From NCBI RefSeq assembly GCF_004137255.1, contig NZ_SDWT01000001.1:1736001-1800000 (forward strand): 64,000 bases of DNA, given 5' to 3'. Each line of letters opens with the position of its first letter. The stretch's first letter is position 1. Positions 58,982-64,000 of this stretch are shown here, piece after piece. The notes under the pieces are model-generated. The model did not search any database. It was given only the letters and a program-made list of their open reading frames with translations, and was not told the origin of the DNA. Made by a program: the position numbers and the translations under genes. Origin of the DNA: Nocardioides oleivorans. GTDB taxonomy: Bacteria > Actinomycetota > Actinomycetes > Propionibacteriales > Nocardioidaceae.

Positions 58982-59344
58982 ATGGAGCTCTACCTGCCGG
59001 TGATCGTGCTGTCGCTGATCGCCGGGCTGTTCGCGGTCGGCTCGGTGCTGATGAGCTCGGTCGTGGGACCGCGCCGCTACAACCGGGTCCGGCTCGAGTC
59101 CTACGAGTGCGGGATCCAGCCGGTCGACGACCCGGGCCGGGGCAGGCGCACCATCCCGGTGCGCTACTACACGATCGCGATGTCGTTCATCATCTTCGAC
59201 ATCGAGATCATGTTCCTGGTGCCGTGGGCCATCCACTTCGACCAGCTCGGCACGTTCGGCTACCTCGCGGTCGTCCTGTTCGTCCTCAACCTCTCGATCG
59301 CCTACGCCTACGAGTGGCGACGCGGCGGCCTCGAGTGGGACTGA
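58982..59344 (+). CDS. nuoA: NADH-quinone oxidoreductase subunit A, isolated
   Basis: This 120-residue membrane subunit of complex I has three helices and the conserved loop between helices 1 and 2: VVGPRRYNRVRLESYECGIQ with the family Cys. VRYYTIAMSFIIFDIEIMFL carries the conserved acidic residues of helix 2, and the C-terminus is YEWRRGGLEWD. It is intact and typical. It stands alone: nuoB does not follow, and the next gene is a convergent DUF1992 gene. It may serve a nuo operon elsewhere that lacks its own nuoA, or be a spare copy. Confidence 0.93.
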   Translation: MELYLPVIVLSLIAGLFAVGSVLMSSVVGPRRYNRVRLESYECGIQPVDDPGRGRRTIPVRYYTIAMSFIIFDIEIMFLVPWAIHFDQLGTFGYLAVVLFVLNLSIAYAYEWRRGGLEWD

Positions 59345-59353
59345 CCGGGTCGC

Positions 59354-59929
59354 TCAGCGACCGGTGACCCGGCGCCACCACGGGCGCCGCGGTGCGGCCT
59401 CGTCGGCGGCGGCCCTCGCCGCGCGCTGGGCCTCGATCCGGGCCGTACGACGTTCGCGCCAGGCGACGACCTCCGCGTCGACGTCACGGGTCGGGGTCAC
59501 CACGGGCGGGCCGCCCTGGAGCTGGCGCCGCGCCTCGACGACCCGCTTGTTGAAGTCGTCCAGCTCGCGACGCAGCTCGGTCTCGGCGGTGATCCGGTCG
59601 AGCCTCGCCTCCAGCTCGGCGTCCTCCTTGCGCAGCGCGAGCGCGGGCGGGAGGACGGCGATGTTCTCGCGCTCGACGAGCTTCTTGACCCACCAGTCGG
59701 GGTCGTGCTCGACGCCGAGGCCCTCGATCGGCTTGCCCTGACCGGGCAGGTCGTCGAAGTCGCCGCGCTCCATCGCCTGGCGCACCTGCAGGTCGACCCA
59801 GGTCGCCTGCTGCGCGATCCTGGCCGCGGCTGCCGAGCGGCTGGTCCGGGCATCGCGCTCGGACTCGCGCCGCACCTCCTCGGCGTCGGCCACCTCGAAC
59901 CCGTCGTCCTTCCGGTCCTGCTCCGGCAT
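59354..59929 (-). CDS. DUF1992 (DnaJC28-like) protein
   Basis: This 191-residue soluble protein matches DUF1992. The core is VDLQVRQAMERGDFDDLPGQ, then GKPIEGLGVEHDPDWWVKKL, then ENIAVLPPALALRKE (about 45-100), flanked by Arg/Glu-rich helices. The C-terminus is basic and Ala-rich (RRPWWRRVTGR). The domain occurs alone in bacteria and with J-domains elsewhere; its role is unknown. ATG 59929 is the start with open space before it. It is convergent with nuoA. Confidence 0.88.
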   Translation of the reverse strand: MPEQDRKDDGFEVADAEEVRRESERDARTSRSAAAARIAQQATWVDLQVRQAMERGDFDDLPGQGKPIEGLGVEHDPDWWVKKLVERENIAVLPPALALRKEDAELEARLDRITAETELRRELDDFNKRVVEARRQLQGGPPVVTPTRDVDAEVVAWRERRTARIEAQRAARAAADEAAPRRPWWRRVTGR

Positions 59930-60049
59930 GGCGCCAGTTTACGTGGCCGGTCTCGCGGCCATCGGGCGCAGACATCTCGTCCTCGAGGACAGGCACGCGG
60001 CACCTGAGGTGGAGGTGCGGACCCGGGTCCGGCGGGGAGCGTGGACGCC

Positions 60050-60676
60050 ATGATCATCCTGCTCTCCGACCCGCGCGTCGGCGCCGTACCCCTGCACGAG
60101 TCGGGGGAGGCGCTCGTGCACCTCGACCGCTCCTTCGGCCCGGCGCGGGCACTCGTGCGGGAGGGCCTCGCCCACCGGCTCGCGCAGGCCCAGGGCGCCC
60201 TGCCGGCCGGCCTCGCGATCAGGGTGGTCGAGGGCCACCGCGCCGTCGCCGACCAGCAGTCGATCATCGACGCCTACTCCGCCGAGGTGTGCGCGGCGCA
60301 CCCCGGCATCTCGCCCGCCGACCTCGACGTCCTCACCAGCCGCTTCGTCTCGCCGGTGGCGGTCGCCCCGCACGTCGCCGGCGCGGCGGTCGACCTGACG
60401 CTGGTCGACGTGACGGGCGAGGAGCTCGACATGGGTACGCCGATCGACGCGACCCCCGAGCAGTCCGACGGTGCCTGCTACTTCGCCGCGGCCGGCATCA
60501 GCGCCGACGCCCGCGCGCACCGCGACCTGCTCGCGGAGGTCCTCGGGGGCGCCGGGCTGGTGAACTACCCGACCGAGTGGTGGCACTGGAGCTTCGGCGA
60601 CCGCTACTGGGCGCTCGTCACCGGTGCCGACGCGGCGCTCCACGGTCCCGTCGACACCGCCGCGGTGGCGGCATGA
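60050..60676 (+). CDS. VanX-like D-Ala-D-Ala dipeptidase
   Basis: This 208-residue M15D-type zinc peptidase has the VanX ligands and catalytic residues: RVVEGHRAVADQQ (the Arg near residue 64), SPVAVAPHVAGAAVDLTL (H-x6-D zinc ligands) and TEWWHWSFGDRYW (catalytic Glu, third zinc His). There is no signal peptide, consistent with a cytosolic enzyme that removes D-Ala-D-Ala so a modified dipeptide can replace it. ATG 60050 has GGGGAG 10 bases upstream. It is first in a chain of ATGA/GTGA overlaps with a racemase, ligase and membrane protein. Confidence 0.9.
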   Translation: MIILLSDPRVGAVPLHESGEALVHLDRSFGPARALVREGLAHRLAQAQGALPAGLAIRVVEGHRAVADQQSIIDAYSAEVCAAHPGISPADLDVLTSRFVSPVAVAPHVAGAAVDLTLVDVTGEELDMGTPIDATPEQSDGACYFAAAGISADARAHRDLLAEVLGGAGLVNYPTEWWHWSFGDRYWALVTGADAALHGPVDTAAVAA

Positions 60677-61914
60677 ACACCCCACTGCGTTCTTCTCCTC
60701 CGCTCCGCTCCCCCGAACAACGCCGCGGGGACCCCAACTGCAGTGCGCTCGCCGTGGTGCCGAGCGCCGGCACGACCCACGGCCCGCGCCTCGAGGTCGA
60801 CCTCTCCGCCATCGCTGCGAACACCCGGCTCTTCGCCGCGCGCACCGACGCCGCGGTGATGGCGGTCGTCAAGGCCGACGGCTTCGGCCACGGTGCGGCC
60901 GACGTCGCGCGCACGGCACTCGCCAGCGGCGCCACCTCGCTCGGCGTCACCAGCATCGACGAGGCGCTCGCCCTGCGCGCCGACGGCCTCGGCGGCCGGA
61001 TCCTCAGCTGGCTCAACCCGCTGGATGCGTCGTACGGCGCCGCGCTGGTCGCCGACGTCGACCTCGCCGTCCCGTCGCGCGAGCACCTCGACGCGGTCCT
61101 GCGGGTCGCCTCGCTCCAGCGCCCCGCGCGCGTCCACCTGCACCTCGACACCGGCATGGCCCGCGACGGCGCCGAACCGTCGGTCTGGCCGACGTTGTGC
61201 CGCGCCGCCCGTCGGGCCGAGCGGGCCGGCCTGCTCGAGGTCGTCGGCGTGATGGGCCACCTCGGCTGCGCCGACGACCCCGGTCACGAGGCCAACGCGC
61301 TCGGGCGGCGACGGTTCGCCTGGGGGCTCGAGGTCGCGCGCGGCGCCGGGCTCCGGCCGACGATGCGCCACCTCGCCGCCACCGCGGCCACGCTGCTCGA
61401 TCCGCGCAGCCACCACACGCACGTCCGCATCGGCGCAGGACTGGTCGGGATCGACCCGACCGGGACGACCGCCCTGTCCCACGGCCTCACCCTGACCGCG
61501 CCCGTCGTCAGCGTCCGCCGCGTCCGTGCAGGAACGGGCGTCGGCTACGGCCACACGTGGATCGCGCCCGCGGCGACCCACCTCGCACTGCTCCCGCTCG
61601 GCTACGCCGACGGCCTGCCCCGGGTCGCGTCGGGTCGCGCCGAGGTGCTGCTCCGCGGCCGTCGTCGCCCGGTCGTGGGCCGGATCTCGATGGACCAGGT
61701 CGTCGTCGACCTCGGCGACGAGGCCGTCCGTCCCGGCGAGACCGCCACCGTCCTCGGGCCCGGCGCCGCGGGCGAGCCGACCGTCGCGGAGTGGGCCGGC
61801 TGGTCCGACTCCATCGAGCACGAGGTCGTCACCGGCATCGGCTCCCGCGTCCACCGCACCGCTGCCCCCGCAGCCGGCACCACCGCACCAGCCCGCCTCA
61901 GGAGCCTGTCGTGA
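60673..61914 (+). CDS. Alanine/serine racemase homologue (VanT catalytic domain-like)
   Basis: This 413-residue fold-type III PLP enzyme has the PLP-lysine in AVVKADGFGHGA (Lys67), MGHLGCADDP, RIGAGLVGIDP and the second catalytic Tyr in GTGVGYGHTW. GRISMDQVVVDLGD follows. At the place of the Alr active-site Tyr (Tyr354 of the Geobacillus enzyme, usually YE), this protein reads IEHEVVTGIGSRVHR, giving His. Changes at this residue are known to shift Alr towards serine, and VanT has Asn there. An N-terminal extension of about 37 residues is present. Coupled by overlap to the VanX-like gene and the ligase, it probably makes D-Ala or D-Ser for the ligase. Confidence 0.88.
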   Translation: MNTPLRSSPPLRSPEQRRGDPNCSALAVVPSAGTTHGPRLEVDLSAIAANTRLFAARTDAAVMAVVKADGFGHGAADVARTALASGATSLGVTSIDEALALRADGLGGRILSWLNPLDASYGAALVADVDLAVPSREHLDAVLRVASLQRPARVHLHLDTGMARDGAEPSVWPTLCRAARRAERAGLLEVVGVMGHLGCADDPGHEANALGRRRFAWGLEVARGAGLRPTMRHLAATAATLLDPRSHHTHVRIGAGLVGIDPTGTTALSHGLTLTAPVVSVRRVRAGTGVGYGHTWIAPAATHLALLPLGYADGLPRVASGRAEVLLRGRRRPVVGRISMDQVVVDLGDEAVRPGETATVLGPGAAGEPTVAEWAGWSDSIEHEVVTGIGSRVHRTAAPAAGTTAPARLRSLS

Positions 61915-62852
61915 CGACGCCCCGCATCGCTGTCGTCGGCGGCGGCCAGAACTGCGAGCACGAGGTCTCCCTCGCCTCCGCGGCGGCCGTCGCCGCGGCG
62001 CTCGACCCGACGGCGTACGACGTCGTGCGGCTGACCATCGCGCCCGACGGCGCCTGGCACGAGGGCGAGCGTCGCCTGACGCTGGGCGACGCCGTCGCGA
62101 TCCTCCAGTCGTGCGCCGCCGTGCTCCCGGTCGTGCACGGCCCCCGCGGCGAGGACGGCTCGCTGGCCGCGCTGTGCGAGCTCGCCGGCGTGGCCTACGT
62201 CGGGTCCGGCGTCGGCGCCGGCGCCCTCGCGATGGACAAGTGGGCGACCAAGCTCGTCGCCGGCGCGCTCGGCATCGCCACCGCGCCGGGTCGGCTGCTG
62301 ACGGCGGCCACCGCGTCGACGTACGCCTGGACGCACCCGGTCGTGGTGAAGCCGGTCGCGGCCGGCTCGAGCCACGGCGTCTCCCTCGTCCGCGAGGAGG
62401 CACAGCTCGCCGATGCCGTCGCAGCGGCCCTCGCCCTCGACGACCGGATCCTCGTCGAGGACGTCGTCGTGGGCCGCGAGGTCGACATCGCCGTGCTCGG
62501 CACCGCCGACGGCGCGCGCGTGGTCTCGCCGGCGCTGGAGATCGTGGTCGACGGCTGGTTCGACTTCGAGGCGAAGTACGGCGGTGGCGCCGACTTCCGC
62601 ATCCCCGCCCTGCTCGGTGACACCGAGCGCAAGGAGCTCGAGGAGGCCGCGCTCGCGATGTACGACGCCCTCGGCTGCGCCGGCGTGGCCCGCGTCGACT
62701 TCTTCGTCACCGAGGACGGGCCGGTGCTCAACGAGGTCAACACCATGCCCGGCTTCACCGAGCAGTCGCAGGTGCCGAAGATGTTCGCCGCGGCGGGGAT
62801 GTCGTACGCCGACCTGCTCGACCGCCTCGTCCGCGACGTGCTGCCGGCGTGA
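61911..62852 (+). CDS. D-alanine-D-X ligase (Ddl/VanC-like)
   Basis: This 313-residue ATP-grasp ligase has IAVVGGGQNCEHEVSLASAA, LPVVHGPRGEDGSLAALCEL, MDKWATKLVAGALGI, the P-loop-like AGSSHGVSLV, ARVDFFVTEDG and NEVNTMPGFTEQSQVPKMFA. The omega-loop reads FDFEAKYGGG. The Lys-Tyr pair fits dipeptide ligases (D-Ala-D-Ala or D-Ala-D-Ser) rather than the EKGSE loop of VanA-type D-lactate ligases. GTG 61911 overlaps the racemase stop. Next to VanX-like and racemase genes it is best read as a resistance-type ligase, possibly D-Ala-D-Ser. Confidence 0.9.
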   Translation: MTTPRIAVVGGGQNCEHEVSLASAAAVAAALDPTAYDVVRLTIAPDGAWHEGERRLTLGDAVAILQSCAAVLPVVHGPRGEDGSLAALCELAGVAYVGSGVGAGALAMDKWATKLVAGALGIATAPGRLLTAATASTYAWTHPVVVKPVAAGSSHGVSLVREEAQLADAVAAALALDDRILVEDVVVGREVDIAVLGTADGARVVSPALEIVVDGWFDFEAKYGGGADFRIPALLGDTERKELEEAALAMYDALGCAGVARVDFFVTEDGPVLNEVNTMPGFTEQSQVPKMFAAAGMSYADLLDRLVRDVLPA

Positions 62853-63856
62853 GCGCGCGGTCCACGGGGCGCATCGACGGGATCGACCTGCTGCGCGGGG
62901 TCGCCATCGGCCTGGTGATGCTCCGGCACGCGTGGCCCTCGGCGTTCCCCGGCGCGGGGGTGGTCGGCGTCGTGATGTTCTTCGCGCTGAGCGGCTACCT
63001 CATCACCGGGCTCCTCGTCGACGAGCTCGACCGCACCGGCCGGGTCGACCTCCGCCGTTTCTACCTGCGCCGCGCCCGACGACTCGTGCCCGCGCTGCTG
63101 TTCCTGGTGGTGGGCGTGGTCGTGGTGACGCTGCTGATCGACCCCCTTGGCGACCGCGGCGAGCTCGGCAAGAGCGTGCTGGTCGCGCTCACGTGGACGG
63201 CGAACCTGCCCTTCGGGCACGCGAGCGACGCGACCTTCCACCTCTGGACGCTCGCGACGGAGGAGCAGTTCTACCTGCTCTGGCCGGCGGTCCTGGTGAT
63301 CGCGTACGACCGTGGGCGCGTGCGGCTCGCACTGCTGCTCGTCGCCGCCGCCTGCGTGCTCGCGTGCGTCGCGACGCTCGTCTGGCTGCGGGAGGCACCC
63401 GACCTGGCCTACGCCCTGCCGACGTCGTGGGCGGTCTGCTTCGTCATCGGCGGTGCGACGCGGATCGTCGGCCACCGGGTCGTCGTACCGTCCTGGGCGG
63501 CGCCTGCCGCACTCGTCGGACTGGCGGTCCTCAGCGTGGTTCCATTGCGGGGTCACGCCCTCACCTACCTGGCAGGAGGCCCCGCCATCGCTGCGCTGAC
63601 CGCGGTCCTGCTGCTGTCGTGGCGGAGCTGGACCTCCGTGACGGGGCCGGCGCGGGCGCTGGTCGTCCTCGGCACGGTGTCCTACGGCGCCTACCTCTGG
63701 AACTACCCCCTCACCCTGTGGCTGCGACCCTCGCTCGAGTCGTACGCCGGCCCGGTGGCGGCGGTCCTGACCCTGGCCATGGCGGCGACCAGCTGGCGGC
63801 TCGTGGAGCAGCCGGCCCAGCGCATGCGTCGTACCCGCCACGAGGTGGCGGCATGA
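62849..63856 (+). CDS. Acyltransferase-3 family membrane protein (VanT membrane-domain-like)
   Basis: This 335-residue protein has about ten membrane helices and the acyltransferase-3 pattern: GIDLLRGVAIGLVMLRHAWP (catalytic-type His), VVGVVMFFALSGYLITGLLV, RRFYLRRARRLVPALL and FHLWTLATEEQFYLLWP. In VanT serine racemases an acyltransferase-3-like membrane domain is fused to the racemase; here the two are separate genes of one operon. It could import serine or modify wall polymers. GTG 62849 overlaps the ligase stop, and its stop overlaps the next start. Confidence 0.85.
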   Translation: MSARSTGRIDGIDLLRGVAIGLVMLRHAWPSAFPGAGVVGVVMFFALSGYLITGLLVDELDRTGRVDLRRFYLRRARRLVPALLFLVVGVVVVTLLIDPLGDRGELGKSVLVALTWTANLPFGHASDATFHLWTLATEEQFYLLWPAVLVIAYDRGRVRLALLLVAAACVLACVATLVWLREAPDLAYALPTSWAVCFVIGGATRIVGHRVVVPSWAAPAALVGLAVLSVVPLRGHALTYLAGGPAIAALTAVLLLSWRSWTSVTGPARALVVLGTVSYGAYLWNYPLTLWLRPSLESYAGPVAAVLTLAMAATSWRLVEQPAQRMRRTRHEVAA

Positions 63857-64000
63857 GCGGCGCCGCACCCGGGCCGGGGACCGACTACCGACGACCTGCC
63901 GGGGACCACCCGCAGCTCGAGCAGCTGCGCGGCTGGGGACCGGAGCTCGCGCTCGGATCGGTCGTGCTCGTCCTCGGCTTCCTCGAGGCCGTCAGCACCG
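63853..64000 (+). CDS. Start of a further operon gene (cut by the window edge)
   Basis: Only 49 codons are visible. ATG 63853 overlaps the acyltransferase-3 stop (ATGA), so it belongs to the same operon. The peptide starts polar and Pro/Gly-rich (MSGAAPGPGTDYRRPAGDH) and then enters a membrane helix (ELALGSVVLVLGFLEAV). This is how DesK-like sensor kinases begin, and a VanS-like kinase would suit the operon. Other membrane proteins are equally possible. Confidence 0.5.
   Translation, partial: MSGAAPGPGTDYRRPAGDHPQLEQLRGWGPELALGSVVLVLGFLEAVST

Noticed and set aside
61911..62852. VanA/VanB-type D-Ala-D-lactate ligase
   Set aside because: The omega-loop has FDFEAKY rather than the EKGSE-type loop, and no D-lactate dehydrogenase (VanH) gene is in the visible operon.

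Overview
The window is GC-rich, densely coded DNA with many GTG starts and many 4-base ATGA/GTGA gene overlaps. Several families point to a high-GC actinobacterium, most like the Nocardioidaceae (Nocardioides-type): a mycothiol-type DinB/maleylpyruvate isomerase protein, a FadE5-type acyl-CoA dehydrogenase, an EtfD-type membrane Fe-S oxidoreductase, WXG100 proteins, IdeR/DmdR-type iron boxes and a DesA3-type desaturase with its own reductase. The genus is inferred. No insertion sequence, phage gene, CRISPR array or rRNA was seen. One tRNA is present.

Layout. 0-2.1 kb: 3' part of a penicillin-acylase protein fused to a siderophore-type (IucB/DesC) acyltransferase. 2.2-5.9 kb: PucR regulator divergent from a flavin/2Fe-2S reductase and acyl-CoA desaturase pair. 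5.9-12 kb: small ORFs, a membrane beta-propeller protein, an SDR/mycothiol-enzyme pair and a secreted repeat protein. 12-15.4 kb: response regulator, DesK-like kinase, ABC-2 permease and ABC ATPase, overlapping end to end. 15.4-20.2 kb: an 84-base palindrome, FadE5-like dehydrogenase, Rrf2 regulator, and an ECF sigma factor with its membrane partner behind a consensus ECF promoter. 20.2-27.7 kb: GntR/MatC-type permease, HAD and DUF2461 proteins, a lipoprotein, a C39-like peptidase, tRNA-Gly, an SGNH hydrolase and dCTP deaminase. 27.8-32.9 kb: an iron-regulated siderophore importer and siderophore-interacting reductase, each behind an iron box. 32.9-38.7 kb: an autoregulated ribbon-helix-helix/DUF4097/30-residue-protein operon and a 1301-residue EtfD-like protein with an SLFD-repeat tail. 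38.8-42.7 kb: an orphan type VII secretion effector module. 42.7-53.3 kb: secreted amidohydrolase, IclR regulator, hutH/hutU, phosphotransferase and M48 peptidase. 53.3-60 kb: MFS transporter, membrane GDPD, two CitE-like lyases, a lone nuoA and a DUF1992 protein. 60-64 kb: a tightly overlapping operon resembling a glycopeptide-resistance (D-Ala-D-Ser type) cluster.

How the genes fit together. Lipid metabolism: FadE5-type dehydrogenase and EtfD would be linked through electron-transfer flavoprotein (not in the window). Iron: the edge gene may belong to siderophore synthesis, while the importer and reductase take up the loaded siderophore and release its iron. Cell wall: VanX-like dipeptidase, an atypical alanine-racemase homologue, a D-Ala-D-X ligase and an acyltransferase-3 membrane protein together look like VanX/VanT/VanC functions with VanT split in two. 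Competition: two WXG100 pairs flank a modular effector followed by two overlapping candidate immunity genes that seem to share a domain. A dispersed repeat built from two palindromes occurs three times in intergenic positions.
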